Source of the DNA: Gammaproteobacteria bacterium
GTDB taxonomy: Bacteria; Pseudomonadota; Gammaproteobacteria; Xanthomonadales; SZUA-36
Direction: 5' to 3'
Assembly (NCBI GenBank): GCA_024277815.1
Contig: JAJRUM010000014.1
Location: 1-64,000 of the forward strand
Length of the DNA: 64,000 nucleotides
Numbering within the stretch: position 1 is the first letter of the stretch; the number at the start of each line of letters is the position of its first letter. Shown here one piece after another: positions 18,576 to 28,288 of this stretch. The notes below the pieces were generated by a model. The model was given only the letters and a program-made list of their open reading frames with translations. It made no database searches and had not been told where the DNA came from. Made by a program: the position numbers and the translations under genes.

Positions 18576-19771
18576 GAAATACGACCGGCAAACAACAGGC
18601 ACGTCGTGGTCTCAGCCTCAACAAGGCGGTAAAGGTTGATGCCTGGTTGCTGGTGCCCGTATTGCTGTTGGTTGCGTCCGGCCTGGTCATGGTGGGGTCT
18701 TCGTCTATCGCTGTTGCGGAAAGCCATGGTGTCAGCACTTCCTACTATCTCGTCCGTCATATTATCTATATCCTGTTTGGCTTGATTCTGGCTTCGACTT
18801 TCCGCGTTATCCCGATAGCCTTTCTTGAGCGTATCAGCAGGCCGCTGGTGTGGTTTTCAATTTTGACCCTGTTGCTGGTTTTTATTCCCGGTATCGGAAA
18901 AAGCGTCAACGGCAGCGCACGTTGGGTCACGCTGGGCTTTGCCAACTTTCAGGTGGTGGAGGCGGTCAAGGTCATGGTGATCATCTACATAGCTGGTTAC
19001 CTTGCGCGCAAGGCGGATATGGTACGGGTCAGATTTTTTGATACCTTCAAACCCCTGATACTGGCCGGCGTGCTGACTGGAATTCTGCTGCTGCAACCGG
19101 ACATGGGAAGTGCAGCCGTAATTACCGCAATTGTCGGTGGTATGGTGTGGCTCGCCGGTGCTGCCTGGAGGCACATCGCAATACTTGGACTGGCGTCGTT
19201 GCCCATGTTTGCAGCAGCGGCAATGGAGCCCTACAGGCTCAGGCGTATTGTGAGTTTCACCGACCCGTGGGCTGATCCCTATAACAGCGGTTTTCAGCTT
19301 ACGCAGGCCTTGATTGCTGTCGGCAGGGGTGAGGTCTTCGGGGTGGGGCTCGGAGCGAGTATCCAAAAGCTTTTTTATCTGCCCGAAGCACATACTGATT
19401 TTATTTTTGCGGTACTGGCGGAAGAGTTCGGCTTGCTGGGAGTCGTGTTTATTCTGTCCTTGTTCATGCTGCTGGTTGCCCGAATCATGGGCATTGGCTT
19501 GATGGCCCATCGCGCCGGCAAGCCTTTCGCGGGCAATGTTGCTTATGGTATTGGACTGTGGCTGGGGCTGCAGGCGTTGGTCAGCATGGGTGTGAATCTT
19601 GGTGTTTTACCAACCAAAGGCCTGACCCTGCCACTGATCAGCTCTGGTGGCAGCAGCGTACTCATGACCTTTCTGGCGCTGGGTATTGTGTTCAGAATCC
19701 GGTATGAACTTGATCGCGATGCACCTTTGAAAATTGCCCGGGTTCCCAATACCGCCGGAGCAAGAAATTGA
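18572..19771 (+). CDS. ftsW: Septal peptidoglycan glycosyltransferase FtsW
   Basis: SEDS-family polymerase that works with FtsI at the septum. About ten membrane helices, with NGSARWV, the catalytic-loop region [26 protein letters not shown] and the C-terminal [12 protein letters not shown]. The start overlaps mraY by ATGA and the stop overlaps the TTG of murG. 399 residues, slightly basic N-terminus. Confidence 0.96.
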   Translation: MRNTTGKQQARRGLSLNKAVKVDAWLLVPVLLLVASGLVMVGSSSIAVAESHGVSTSYYLVRHIIYILFGLILASTFRVIPIAFLERISRPLVWFSILTLLLVFIPGIGKSVNGSARWVTLGFANFQVVEAVKVMVIIYIAGYLARKADMVRVRFFDTFKPLILAGVLTGILLLQPDMGSAAVITAIVGGMVWLAGAAWRHIAILGLASLPMFAAAAMEPYRLRRIVSFTDPWADPYNSGFQLTQALIAVGRGEVFGVGLGASIQKLFYLPEAHTDFIFAVLAEEFGLLGVVFILSLFMLLVARIMGIGLMAHRAGKPFAGNVAYGIGLWLGLQALVSMGVNLGVLPTKGLTLPLISSGGSSVLMTFLALGIVFRIRYELDRDAPLKIARVPNTAGARN

Positions 19772-20871
19772 AGCGGGGCCGCGTGAAGCAGGCAGGCCAG
19801 GGCGTGCTGATCATGGCAGGTGGGACTGGTGGGCACATATTTCCGGGCCTGGCGGTTGCAGATGTTCTTCGCCAGCAGAATATTCCGGTGCGCTGGCTGG
19901 GTGCCAAGGGTGGTATGGAGGCGAGTAAAGTCCCGGCGGCAGGCATCGATCTGGACCTCGTGGCGATAACGGGCCTGAGAGGTAAAGGCCTGCTGCGCTG
20001 GATTCGGATGCCCTTGCTGTTACTCAAAGCTATCTGGCAGGCTCGCAGTCTGCTGGAAGCCAACCGGCCGGGCTGCGCTGTGAGTTTCGGCGGTTATGTT
20101 GCGGCGCCGGGTGGGATAGCCGCCTGGACCAAGGGTATTCCGGTGTTGGTGCACGAGCAAAACCGTGTGCCTGGGCTGACCAATCGTTTGTTGTCGCGGT
20201 TTGCGCGGAAAGTTTTGCAGGGCTTTCCGGCCACCTTTCCTCCGGCGCTGGGTGCCGAGGACAGCGGCAATCCAGTGCGTCAGGATGTTGCGGCGATGGA
20301 TACGCCAGAAAACCGGTTTGCCGGTCGCAGCGGTCCGGTCAGGTTATTGATAACAGGCGGTAGCCAGGGTGCCCGGGTATTGAATACGGTGGTACCCGAA
20401 GCGCTGTCCCTGTTGCCGCGGGATATCCCAATTGAAATACATCATCAAGCCGGTGTTCGGGGGCAGGATGAAGCGCTGGATGCCTATGGGGCCGCCGGAG
20501 TAAGTGCGGAAGTGAGCGCATTTATTGACGACATGGCTGAAGCTTATGCTTGGGCCGATTTGGTGATCTGCAGGTCGGGTGCACTAACGGTTGCAGAACT
20601 GGCTGCGGCGGGCCTGGGAGCAGTGTTGGTGCCTTTCGCCCATGCAGTTGATGACCACCAGACCCGTAACGCTGAGTACCTTGCATCCGCAGGTGCGGCG
20701 ATTATCGTGCCGCAACCTTCGCTGGATGCCGCCCGTATGGCTAAAACGCTTGAGCCGCTGATTTCAGACCGTGAAGTGCTGTTGTCAATGGCCGTTCGGG
20801 CGCGCGGGCAGGCTTTGCCAAATGCCGCAGAAACAGTAGCCGAAGCTTGCAAAGAGTGGCTTAAAACATGA
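19768..20871 (+). CDS. murG: Undecaprenyl-PP-MurNAc-pentapeptide GlcNAc transferase MurG
   Basis: GT28 enzyme on the inner leaflet that makes lipid II from lipid I. Glycine-rich loop MAGGTGGHIFPGLAVA near residue 12, VSFGGYVAAPGG, VHEQNRVPGLTNR, TGGSQGARVLN, and the donor site ICRSGALTVAELAAAGLGAVLVP. TTG start overlapping the ftsW stop; a GTG five codons on is an alternative. 367 residues. Confidence 0.96.
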   Translation: MKRGRVKQAGQGVLIMAGGTGGHIFPGLAVADVLRQQNIPVRWLGAKGGMEASKVPAAGIDLDLVAITGLRGKGLLRWIRMPLLLLKAIWQARSLLEANRPGCAVSFGGYVAAPGGIAAWTKGIPVLVHEQNRVPGLTNRLLSRFARKVLQGFPATFPPALGAEDSGNPVRQDVAAMDTPENRFAGRSGPVRLLITGGSQGARVLNTVVPEALSLLPRDIPIEIHHQAGVRGQDEALDAYGAAGVSAEVSAFIDDMAEAYAWADLVICRSGALTVAELAAAGLGAVLVPFAHAVDDHQTRNAEYLASAGAAIIVPQPSLDAARMAKTLEPLISDREVLLSMAVRARGQALPNAAETVAEACKEWLKT

Positions 20872-22331
20872 GCAGACCTCCATCAAATTTTCAACCGGCT
20901 TCGGCATTTAGTGGGCATTTACGCCCCATGCGGCGTATCCGCAGAGTGCATTTCGTTGGCGTGGGCGGTGCCGGCATGAACGGTATCGCCGAGGTTGTGG
21001 CCAATCAGGGCTTTGAGGTCAGCGGATCCGACCTGTGCGAGTCGGGGGTTACCCGACACCTGGAGGAACTCGGTGTAAAAATTCTAATCGGTCACGATGC
21101 GGCCCATGTCGAGGGTGTGGATGTATTGGTGGTATCCAGCGCGGTTCCGGAAAGCAATCCGGAAGTGCTGGCCGCCAGACAGGCGCGAATACCCGTCGTG
21201 CCCCGCGCCGAAATGCTGGCGGAGTTGATGCGTTTCAAGCGTGGTATTGCCGTCGCTGGTACGCATGGCAAAACAACGACCACCAGCCTGACAGCCAGCC
21301 TGTTGGCAGAAGCCGGTATGGACCCGACGTTTGTTATCGGCGGAGTGGTCAATGCCTGGGGTAGCCACGCCCGCCTGGGTGAAGGTGAATATCTATTGGC
21401 AGAGGCAGACGAGAGCGATGGTTCATTCCTGCTTTTGCAGCCGATTATCGCGTTGGTAACCAATATTGACCGGGACCACCTTGAGAACTATGAAAACAGT
21501 TTTGAGAATCTGAAGAGGGCGTTTCTGGAGTTTCTGCAGCACTTACCATTTTACGGTGCAGCCATATTATGTGTCGATGATCCGGAGATGGAGTCGCTGA
21601 TACCCCAGGTTAACCGGGCTGTGGTGACGTTCGGTTTATCAGAAGGTGCAGACATTCAAGCCAGCAACGTAAGGCAGGAGGGGCGAAATATGTCGTTTAT
21701 GGTTCGCTTGCCACGGCCTTCCGAAGCCTTTGAAGTGACGATAAACCTGCCCGGTTTGCATAATGTTCGAAATGTGCTGGGTGCAATCGCCATCGCCTGG
21801 GAAGTCGGACTGGATGTGCAGGCCATTGCCGCTTGCCTGCGCAAGTTTAAGGGTGTGGGCCGCCGCTTTGCGGAGGTGGGAGAACTGCCTTTTGGCAAAG
21901 GCACTGTACGGGCCATCGAAGACTACGGCCACCATCCGTCCGAGGTAGAGGCGACCATAACCGCTGCCCGGGAAGGCTGGCCGGGTAAGCGCATCATTGC
22001 GGTCTTTCAACCCCATCGGTTTACCCGCACAGCCAAGCTGTTTGACGAGTTCAGCCGGGTACTGTCAAGCGCGGACTTCGTTGTCTTGACGGATATATAT
22101 TCCGCCGGGGAAGCCAGCATCGAGGGCATAGACAGCGCAGCTCTGTGCAACTCCATACGCGCCCGCGGAGAAGTTGATCCGGTTCTGATTGGTGACATTT
22201 CCAAGTTGACGGAATCGCTGCCAGCGGTGTTGAAAGATGGGGATTTACTGTTGTTGCTGGGTGCCGGAAGTATTGGTCAGGTTGCCCAGGAACTGCGGGA
22301 GTCAGGCTTTAAAGTGGGTGCAGTGGTATGA
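20868..22331 (+). CDS. murC: UDP-N-acetylmuramate--L-alanine ligase MurC
   Basis: Adds the first amino acid, L-alanine, to UDP-MurNAc. Rossmann start VHFVGVGGAGMNGIAEV, P-loop AVAGTHGKTTTTSLTAS near residue 128, ADESDGSFL, NIDRDHLENY and the C-terminal DYGHHPSEVEATI. ATGA overlaps at both ends with murG and ddlB. 487 residues. Confidence 0.97.
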   Translation: MSRPPSNFQPASAFSGHLRPMRRIRRVHFVGVGGAGMNGIAEVVANQGFEVSGSDLCESGVTRHLEELGVKILIGHDAAHVEGVDVLVVSSAVPESNPEVLAARQARIPVVPRAEMLAELMRFKRGIAVAGTHGKTTTTSLTASLLAEAGMDPTFVIGGVVNAWGSHARLGEGEYLLAEADESDGSFLLLQPIIALVTNIDRDHLENYENSFENLKRAFLEFLQHLPFYGAAILCVDDPEMESLIPQVNRAVVTFGLSEGADIQASNVRQEGRNMSFMVRLPRPSEAFEVTINLPGLHNVRNVLGAIAIAWEVGLDVQAIAACLRKFKGVGRRFAEVGELPFGKGTVRAIEDYGHHPSEVEATITAAREGWPGKRIIAVFQPHRFTRTAKLFDEFSRVLSSADFVVLTDIYSAGEASIEGIDSAALCNSIRARGEVDPVLIGDISKLTESLPAVLKDGDLLLLLGAGSIGQVAQELRESGFKVGAVV

Positions 22332-23269
22332 GTGTTGTTGCCGCATTGAAAGTCAATGATCCGGCCGCATTTGGCAGCGTCGGTTTGATCGTCGGCGGCG
22401 AAAGTGCCGAGCGCAACGTTTCCCTGGATGGTGGGCGGGCCGTATTTGCCGCGCTGCAACGCCAGGGTGTCCAGGCAGAGATGTTTGACGGCAGTGACGC
22501 GCTGTTCTGCGCCGTCGCTGAAGGTGGCATCGATCGTGTTTTCAACCTGGTGCATGGCCCGGGCGGAGAAGACGGCACCTTGCAGGGCGCATTGCAGCTA
22601 ATGAAGATACCGGTTACGGGTACAGGTCTGCTTGGTTCGGCCTTGAGTATGGACAAAGTCCATTCCAAATGGGTTTGGGAAAGGCAGGCAATCCGCACGC
22701 CGCCGTTCAGCGTGTTCAAAAGCGATGATCAGGTCACGCCAGATCGCGTTGCTGACTGGGGCCTGCCGCTTTTCGTCAAGCCGGCCGGGTTGGGTTCGAG
22801 CATCGGCATTTCGAAAGTGATGCACGAAAATGACTTGCCGGCAGCTGTCGCACTGGCTCGACAGTATGGAGATACGGTAGTTGTTGAACGGGAGATCAGG
22901 GGTGACGAGTACTTCGCAGGTATCGTCGGCGATCTGGTATTGCCGTTGATTCGAGTAGAAACCTCCCGAGAGTTTTATGACTACACGGCCAAGTACGAGT
23001 CGGATGATACCGGGTATTTTTGCCCCTGTGGCCTTGACCAGGAGGTTGAGAGCGAGCTGCAGGAACTGGCATTGCAGGCTTTTGAAACGCTGGATTGCCG
23101 GGGCTGGGGCAGGGTCGATTTTATCCTTGATAAGGATGGGGAAGCCTGGTTTCTGGAGGTGAATACGACACCGGGGATGACCGGTCACAGCCTGGTGCCG
23201 CAGGCTGCAGCGCAAGTTGGCATCGAATTTGATGAGTTGGTTTGGAGAATTCTGGAGAGCAGCCTGTGA
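22328..23269 (+). CDS. ddlB: D-alanine--D-alanine ligase
   Basis: ATP-grasp enzyme making the D-Ala-D-Ala dipeptide for MurF. Motifs: GGESAERNVSLDGGRAV, the dipeptide-binding loop region LFVKPAGLGSSIGISKV, EREIRGDEYFAG, and the metal site FLEVNTTPGMTGHSLVPQA. Start overlaps murC by ATGA. 313 residues. Position between murC and ftsQ is canonical for ddlB. Confidence 0.97.
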   Translation: MSVVAALKVNDPAAFGSVGLIVGGESAERNVSLDGGRAVFAALQRQGVQAEMFDGSDALFCAVAEGGIDRVFNLVHGPGGEDGTLQGALQLMKIPVTGTGLLGSALSMDKVHSKWVWERQAIRTPPFSVFKSDDQVTPDRVADWGLPLFVKPAGLGSSIGISKVMHENDLPAAVALARQYGDTVVVEREIRGDEYFAGIVGDLVLPLIRVETSREFYDYTAKYESDDTGYFCPCGLDQEVESELQELALQAFETLDCRGWGRVDFILDKDGEAWFLEVNTTPGMTGHSLVPQAAAQVGIEFDELVWRILESSL

Positions 23270-23279
23270 GTGTCCCATC

Positions 23280-24053
23280 GTGACTTTTGGCAGGAAACAG
23301 GCGTTGCAGAATCGCAACCTGGGATTCAGCGCTGGCGTGATTGTTACGCTGGCGCTATTTCTGCTGGCCAGTGGCGGTGTGGCCTGGGTGTACACCGGCA
23401 TGATTGCCCAGGAGCGCTGGCCGATCCGCTGGCTGGAGATTGACGGCCCGTTCGAGCGTGTCAGTGCGGAGCAGGTGCGTGTGCGATTGACACCGCTGGT
23501 CAATGGCAGCTTTTTTACGGCGAATCCCGGCCAGATGCGGGTGGTGGCCCGCGAGATGGCCTGGGTATCTGCAGTGACAGTGCAGAAGACCTGGCCGGAC
23601 ACCATTCGGGTGACGATTCATGAATATACACCTGTCGCGCATTGGATAGATGGCCGGTTGCTTACCGCTGATGGGGAATCGTTCTCGGTGCCGACGGCGG
23701 ACGAGATTCAGGGCTTGCCGTGGTTGCATAGCCCGGACGGACAACTGGAGTTGGTGTTTGCCAACTGGAAGAAATTTGATGATGTGTTGGTGGCTGTTGG
23801 CCAGGAAATTGAACGCTTGACGCTTGATCCGCGGGGCTCCTGGTCCGCCCGCCTGAGCAGTGGCACTGAGGTCAGGTTTGGTAAAGATGACATATTCAGC
23901 AAGCTGGACACGCTGGTGTCTACATGGGCCGGGTTAATGCATGGACAGGAACTTCCACCTGTCAGCATTGACCTGCGATATACCAATGGATTTGCTGTGT
24001 TATGGCCGCAAAACATGGACAAAGTTGCAGGAAACTATGGCGAAAAAAACTGA
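23280..24053 (+). CDS. ftsQ: Cell division protein FtsQ
   Basis: Bitopic divisome protein. Short cytosolic end, one membrane helix (VIVTLALFLLASGGVAWVY), POTRA domain beginning about WLEIDGPFERVSAEQVR, then an FtsQ domain with the conserved pattern AWVSAVTVQKTWPDTIRV. I chose the GTG at 23280, 10 bases after ddlB, because upstream codons in this frame lie within ddlB. 257 residues. The end overlaps ftsA by 17 bases. Confidence 0.92.
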   Translation: MTFGRKQALQNRNLGFSAGVIVTLALFLLASGGVAWVYTGMIAQERWPIRWLEIDGPFERVSAEQVRVRLTPLVNGSFFTANPGQMRVVAREMAWVSAVTVQKTWPDTIRVTIHEYTPVAHWIDGRLLTADGESFSVPTADEIQGLPWLHSPDGQLELVFANWKKFDDVLVAVGQEIERLTLDPRGSWSARLSSGTEVRFGKDDIFSKLDTLVSTWAGLMHGQELPPVSIDLRYTNGFAVLWPQNMDKVAGNYGEKN

Positions 24054-25266
24054 AAAATCCCTGGTAGTGGGCCTGGATATAGGCACCTCCAAAGTCGTGG
24101 CGATTGTCGGTGAGTTGCAGTCGGACGGTTCCGTGGAAGTGATCGGGCTGGGCTCTCACCCTTCCCGCGGCCTCCGGCGCGGGGTCGTGGTGGACATGAC
24201 CTCAACGGAGCAGGCGATTCAACGCGCGGTAGAAGAAGCAGAATTAATGGCGGGGTGTGAAATCCATTCCGTATTTGCCGGTATTTCGGGCAACCACATC
24301 CGCAGTCTTAATTCAGATGGCACGGTTGCAATCAAGGACAGGGAGGTCAGCGAGGGTGACGTTGAGCGTGTGCTTGAAGCAGCGCGGGCTGTACCGGTCG
24401 CTGCCGACCAGCGGATCCTGCACGTTTTGCCGCAGGAATATGTACTGGACAACCAGGATGGCATTCGCCAACCCATCGGCATGGCGGGTGTACGGCTGGA
24501 AGCGCATGTACATGTTGTAACGGCAGCGGTGAGTGCAACCCAGAACCTGGGTAAATGTGTGGCCCGTTGTGGCCTGGCCGTTGATGAACTGATTATGCAG
24601 TCGCTGGCTGCCAGCTACGCAGCCCTCAGTGAGGACGAGAAATCTCTTGGCGTGTGCCTGGTCGATATCGGTGCAGGGACGACAGATATTGCAGTGTTTT
24701 CAGATGGTGCAATTCGCCACACGGCCTGCATCCCCATCGCTGGCGACCAGGTGACCAATGATATTGCGGTCGCGCTGCGCACGCCGACGCAGCACGCTGA
24801 AGATATCAAGATCAAGTATGCCTGTGCGCTGGAGCAGCTCGCAGGCAGTGATGAAAGTATCCGGGTTCCCAGCGTGGGAGACCGGACTTCACGGCAGCTG
24901 GCCAGACAGACACTGGCGCAGGTGGTTGAAGCACGGTACCGGGAATTGTATTCCCTGGTACTGAATGAGTTGCGGCGCAGTGGCTTTGAGAATGTGGTCG
25001 CCTCAGGCATGGTCCTGACCGGCGGGGCCGCGAAAATGGAAGGTGCGGTAGACCTGGCAGAAGAGATATTCCATATGCCAGTGCGGCTGGCCACACCGCA
25101 ATATGTGACCGGCCTTTCCGGGGTGGTTTCAAATCCGGTACATGCTGCTGGTGTGGGCCTGTTGCTTTATGGCAGCCAGGCTGACAGCAGTCGCAATCTG
25201 GCCGTTCCGGGCAGTGGTGATTCACTGCTGTCGAGAATACAGAGTTGGTTTAGAGGCGAGTTTTAA
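24037..25266 (+). CDS. ftsA: Cell division actin homologue FtsA
   Basis: Membrane tether for FtsZ. Actin-like ATPase motifs: VVGLDIGTSKVVAIVGE near residue 9, the SHS2/1c domain around HVVTAAVSATQNL, VDIGAGTTDIAVFSDG and VLTGGAAKMEG. C-terminal amphipathic membrane-binding helix LLSRIQSWFRGEF. Start chosen at MAKKTEKSLVVG, preceded by AGGA; it lies 17 bases inside ftsQ. 409 residues. Confidence 0.97.
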   Translation: MAKKTEKSLVVGLDIGTSKVVAIVGELQSDGSVEVIGLGSHPSRGLRRGVVVDMTSTEQAIQRAVEEAELMAGCEIHSVFAGISGNHIRSLNSDGTVAIKDREVSEGDVERVLEAARAVPVAADQRILHVLPQEYVLDNQDGIRQPIGMAGVRLEAHVHVVTAAVSATQNLGKCVARCGLAVDELIMQSLAASYAALSEDEKSLGVCLVDIGAGTTDIAVFSDGAIRHTACIPIAGDQVTNDIAVALRTPTQHAEDIKIKYACALEQLAGSDESIRVPSVGDRTSRQLARQTLAQVVEARYRELYSLVLNELRRSGFENVVASGMVLTGGAAKMEGAVDLAEEIFHMPVRLATPQYVTGLSGVVSNPVHAAGVGLLLYGSQADSSRNLAVPGSGDSLLSRIQSWFRGEF

Positions 25267-25301
25267 TAGATAAATAACGGTGAGCGAGAGGAGATATAAA
25301 A

Positions 25302-26483
25302 ATGTTTGAATTGGTGGAAAATTACACGCCGAGCGCAGAGATAAAGGTCATTGGAGTGGGTGGCGGTGGCGGTAACGCCGTGTCACAGATGATTGATGCG
25401 AATATTGATGGTGTCGAGTTCATTGCGGCGAATACAGATGCCCAGGCGTTACGGCAGTTCAAGGGTCGTACCCTGCTGCAGATCGGATCGAGTGTGACCA
25501 AGGGGCTGGGAGCGGGTGCCAACCCGGAAGTGGGCCGCCAGGCCGCCCTGGAGGACCGTGACCGGATCATTGAGATGATTGATGGTGCTGACATGGTGTT
25601 CATAACAGCTGGCATGGGTGGTGGCACAGGTACTGGCGCAGCCCCGGTCATTGCGCAGGCTGCCAAGGAGCTTGGCATTTTGACGGTGGCTGTGGTTACC
25701 AAGCCGTTCCATTTTGAAGCCAAAAGGCGGATGACGATTGCAGAGGCGGGGATCGAAGAACTGTCAAAATATGTTGATTCCCTGATCACCATTCCCAACT
25801 CCAAGCTGCCCGAGGTGCTGGGTGAGGATGCGTTGCTGTTGAACGCGTTCAAGGCTGCCAACGACGTGTTGCAGGGTGCGGTGCAGGGTATCGCCGAGCT
25901 GATTACACGCCAGGGCCTTATCAATGTCGACTTTGCGGATGTCCGCACTGTCATGTCTGAGATGGGTATGGCTGTCATGGGCGCGGGCCGGGCGAAGGGC
26001 GAGGACCGGGCCATTATGGCGGTGCAGTCCGCAATCGGCAGTCCCCTGCTTGAAGATGTGGATCTGCAGGGCGCTTGTGGGGTATTGGTCAATATTACTG
26101 CGGGTATGAATCTGACCATGAAGGAATTTGAGGAAATTGGTACGGCGATATCAGCGCTGGCTTCCGATGATGCAACGGTGGTCATTGGCACGGTTATCGA
26201 CCCGGAGATTGGCGATGAACTTCGCGTCACAGTGGTGGCAACCGGCCTCGGTGACAGCCATGTCAAGCGCCAGACACAGGAACCGATTGAAAACACCATT
26301 CATGTGGTGCGCAACGGCACAACCGGACTGGCAGAGCCAGCGTACGGAATGACGGATCACGATCTGAACCCGGACGCGGGTCGCAACCGGAACATGGAGC
26401 CGGAAACAACGGATATGTTCTCTCAGGATAAAAATATTGACTACCTGGATATCCCGGCGTTTCTACGTAACCAGGCAGACTAG
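25302..26483 (+). CDS. ftsZ: Cell division tubulin homologue FtsZ
   Basis: GTPase that forms the cytokinetic ring. Motifs: VIGVGGGGGNAVSQM, the tubulin signature GGGTGTGAAPVIAQ near residue 107, and NVDFADVRTVM. The C-terminal tail DYLDIPAFLRNQAD carries the conserved peptide that binds FtsA and ZipA. Strong GAGGAGA ribosome-binding site. 393 residues. Last gene of the dcw cluster here. Confidence 0.98.
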   Translation: MFELVENYTPSAEIKVIGVGGGGGNAVSQMIDANIDGVEFIAANTDAQALRQFKGRTLLQIGSSVTKGLGAGANPEVGRQAALEDRDRIIEMIDGADMVFITAGMGGGTGTGAAPVIAQAAKELGILTVAVVTKPFHFEAKRRMTIAEAGIEELSKYVDSLITIPNSKLPEVLGEDALLLNAFKAANDVLQGAVQGIAELITRQGLINVDFADVRTVMSEMGMAVMGAGRAKGEDRAIMAVQSAIGSPLLEDVDLQGACGVLVNITAGMNLTMKEFEEIGTAISALASDDATVVIGTVIDPEIGDELRVTVVATGLGDSHVKRQTQEPIENTIHVVRNGTTGLAEPAYGMTDHDLNPDAGRNRNMEPETTDMFSQDKNIDYLDIPAFLRNQAD

Positions 26484-26497
26484 CAGGAACCGCACTG

Positions 26498-26553
26498 CCG
26501 GGAGGGCTTAGCTCACCGTGAACGCGCGGGCCACCGGCCTGCTCACCTCCCGG
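26498..26553 (+). terminator. Inverted repeat after ftsZ, possible terminator
   Basis: CCGGGAGG at 26498-26505 pairs perfectly with CCTCCCGG at 26546-26553, with a second GC-rich palindrome (GGGCC...GGCC) inside. No U-tract follows directly; a run of T lies 25 bases later. Position after the long dcw cluster suggests transcript end or attenuation, but it could be structural only. Confidence 0.4.
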
Positions 26554-26621
26554 TTGTGTGGTGCTGTTTCATGTTGGTTTTTTTGGTGAATGGTGCCAGC
26601 TTCTCCATTGCCGTCAATTGC

Positions 26622-26654
26622 TTGTTAAAGTGTTGTTAAATTGTTGTTAATTCA
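26622..26654 (+). repeat. Three tandem 11-bp TTGTTAA repeats upstream of lpxC
   Basis: TTGTTAAAGTG (26622), TTGTTAAATTG (26633) and TTGTTAATTCA (26644) follow one another with an exact 11-base period, then AT-rich sequence with CAACATTTGTTG. They sit about 95-125 bases upstream of the lpxC start. One repeat per helical turn suggests a protein-binding array on one DNA face; the binder is unknown. Confidence 0.5.
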
Positions 26655-26746
26655 CAACATTTGTTGCTAATTACACAAATTATTCTTTGTGGCATCGGGT
26701 GCTTGTGCTAGTATTCCGCTGTATAAAAACAACGGTGCCCATAAAA

Positions 26747-27658
26747 ATGATCAGGCAACGAACGCTCAAAAATGTCATCCGCGCCACTGGCGTTGGCTTG
26801 CACACCGGCGATAAAATTTTCATGACACTTCGTCCAGCCCCAGTGAACACGGGTATTGTGTTTCGCCGGGTTGATCTGGATCCGGTTGTTGAAATCGAAG
26901 GCTTTGCAACCAATGTTGGCGATACCAGCATGTCATCCACGCTGGTAGATGGTGACGTACGTGTGGCAACAGTGGAACATCTGTTGTCGGCTTTCGCAGG
27001 TATGGGTATCGACAATGCCTATGTGGATTTGAGCGCACCCGAGGTCCCTATAATGGACGGCAGTGCCGGACCGTTCGTATTCCTGATACAGTCTGCGGGT
27101 ATTGAAGAACAGTCTGCCGCCAAGCGATTCATCAGGATTCTCAAGCCTATTGAGTACCGGTTTGAGGACAAGTGGGCCAGGCTCGAGCCCTATGAAGGTT
27201 TCAGGGTTTCGTTCAAAATTGATTTTAACCACCCGGTATTCAAGTCACACACTAGTTTTGCGGCCATAGATTTTTCCACTACATCCTTTCTGAAGGAAAT
27301 TTCACGTGCCCGTACTTTCGGTTTCATGCGTGATCTGGAAATGTTGCGTGATCGTAAGCTGGTGCTCGGCGGTAGCATGGACAACGCGGTTGTGCTGGAC
27401 GATTACCGCGTGCTGAATGAAGATGGGCTGCGCTATGAAGACGAGTTTGTAAAGCATAAGGTGCTGGATGCCATCGGGGATCTCTACCTGCTTGGGCATA
27501 GCCTGCTGGGCGCTTATGCAGGTTACAAATCGGGCCATGAATTGAACAATCAATTGCTACGGCAACTGCTTCGCCAGCCCGACTCCTGGGAAGAAGTCAC
27601 CTTCGAGAAACAACAAGGTGCTCCAATTTCATATCTTCACCCTGCACAGGCCGTTTGA
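26747..27658 (+). CDS. lpxC: UDP-3-O-acyl-N-acetylglucosamine deacetylase LpxC
   Basis: Zinc amidase, committed step of lipid A synthesis in the cytosol. Motifs: [20 protein letters not shown], the zinc histidine in [28 protein letters not shown], and the C-terminal [15 protein letters not shown] with zinc His/Asp and [20 protein letters not shown] used the ATG giving 303 residues, the E. coli length, rather than an upstream codon inside the AT-rich leader. Has its own long leader, so is probably transcribed separately from ftsZ. Confidence 0.97.
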   Translation: MIRQRTLKNVIRATGVGLHTGDKIFMTLRPAPVNTGIVFRRVDLDPVVEIEGFATNVGDTSMSSTLVDGDVRVATVEHLLSAFAGMGIDNAYVDLSAPEVPIMDGSAGPFVFLIQSAGIEEQSAAKRFIRILKPIEYRFEDKWARLEPYEGFRVSFKIDFNHPVFKSHTSFAAIDFSTTSFLKEISRARTFGFMRDLEMLRDRKLVLGGSMDNAVVLDDYRVLNEDGLRYEDEFVKHKVLDAIGDLYLLGHSLLGAYAGYKSGHELNNQLLRQLLRQPDSWEEVTFEKQQGAPISYLHPAQAV

Positions 27659-27770
27659 TACCGGTCTGGTTTCAAGCTCCTTATCCAAGCAAAACAGCAA
27701 GACTTTGGAGGTATTGCCAGACCAACCCGGATTGCCCAGCGGTGCCAACCGGTCTCTTAAATGGGCTGGC

Positions 27771-27800
27771 TGGTCAAATCTGCGCGAAAAATGATATACT
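27771..27800 (+). promoter_or_regulatory. Promoter-like site reading toward the M23 peptidase, antisense to dciA
   Basis: TGGTCA (27771-27776), 18-base spacer, TATACT (27795-27800). It lies in the lpxC-dciA gap pointing right. The M23 gene has no intergenic space of its own (3 bases to dciA), so a promoter outside dciA is one way to express it, producing antisense RNA over dciA. The -35 match is weak. Confidence 0.35.
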
Positions 27801-28285
27801 TAGCCGTTCCGGCGGGCGTTTATCTTTGCAAAGATTGCCTGGATTTCCGCATCGCCGCTGTCTGCTGCAAACCGGCCAAGCGCCTGCACTGCAGCGGGTG
27901 ACAAGGTCCTTTTTTGACGGACTTCTGGTTGAGGGCGGTTAACCGGGGCAATGCGTATGTCAATATGTTTAACGCCTGTTATGCCCTCTTCTCTGAACGA
28001 ATCTTGCAACGGTTGCGAGATCATTCGTATGCGAGTGGCGTAGCTGGCATTGGAACAGACAAGGATAAGACATTGATCACGAAACTCAGCGACCTGGCAA
28101 TGAGATGCCAGGCTGGCATCAAGCACCGATGCCAGAATATGGTCAAGCCGATCCAACACTCTGGCATGGGCGAGGACGCGGGTAAACACTGCTTGCGGGT
28201 TGCCGCCGTCTGCATTGCCGCCGGCGCGCATCAATTGCTGGACACTTCTGGCTCGCTGTCCGGGTTTGCCTGAAGGATTTCCCAT
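27800..28285 (-). CDS. dciA: DUF721 protein, DciA-like replicative helicase loader
   Basis: 161 residues with the DUF721 pattern: an N-terminal extension, then a KH-like core around VLDRLDHILASVLDASLASHCQVA, the hydrophobic strand QCLILVCSNASYATRIRMIS (W/Y-ATRLR motif of the family) and a charged C-terminal tail. DciA proteins load DnaB helicase in bacteria that lack DnaC. The lpxC-DUF721-M23-secA order matches Pseudomonas. Convergent with lpxC. The start codon lies 3 bases from the divergent M23 start; a later start at MRAGGNADG is possible. Confidence 0.85.
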   Translation of the reverse strand: MGNPSGKPGQRARSVQQLMRAGGNADGGNPQAVFTRVLAHARVLDRLDHILASVLDASLASHCQVAEFRDQCLILVCSNASYATRIRMISQPLQDSFREEGITGVKHIDIRIAPVNRPQPEVRQKRTLSPAAVQALGRFAADSGDAEIQAIFAKINARRNG

Positions 28286-28288
28286 AGT

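Noticed and set aside
22598-23605. 335-codon frame antisense to ddlB and ftsQ
   Set aside because: Covers two certain genes on the plus strand and shows no recognisable domain.
25322-26299. 325-codon frame antisense to ftsZ
   Set aside because: Product is Ser/Pro/Ala-rich with no family look; ftsZ on the other strand is certain.
26484-26746. Small gene between ftsZ and lpxC
   Set aside because: AT-rich, full of repeats and stops, with no credible frame; treated as regulatory DNA.
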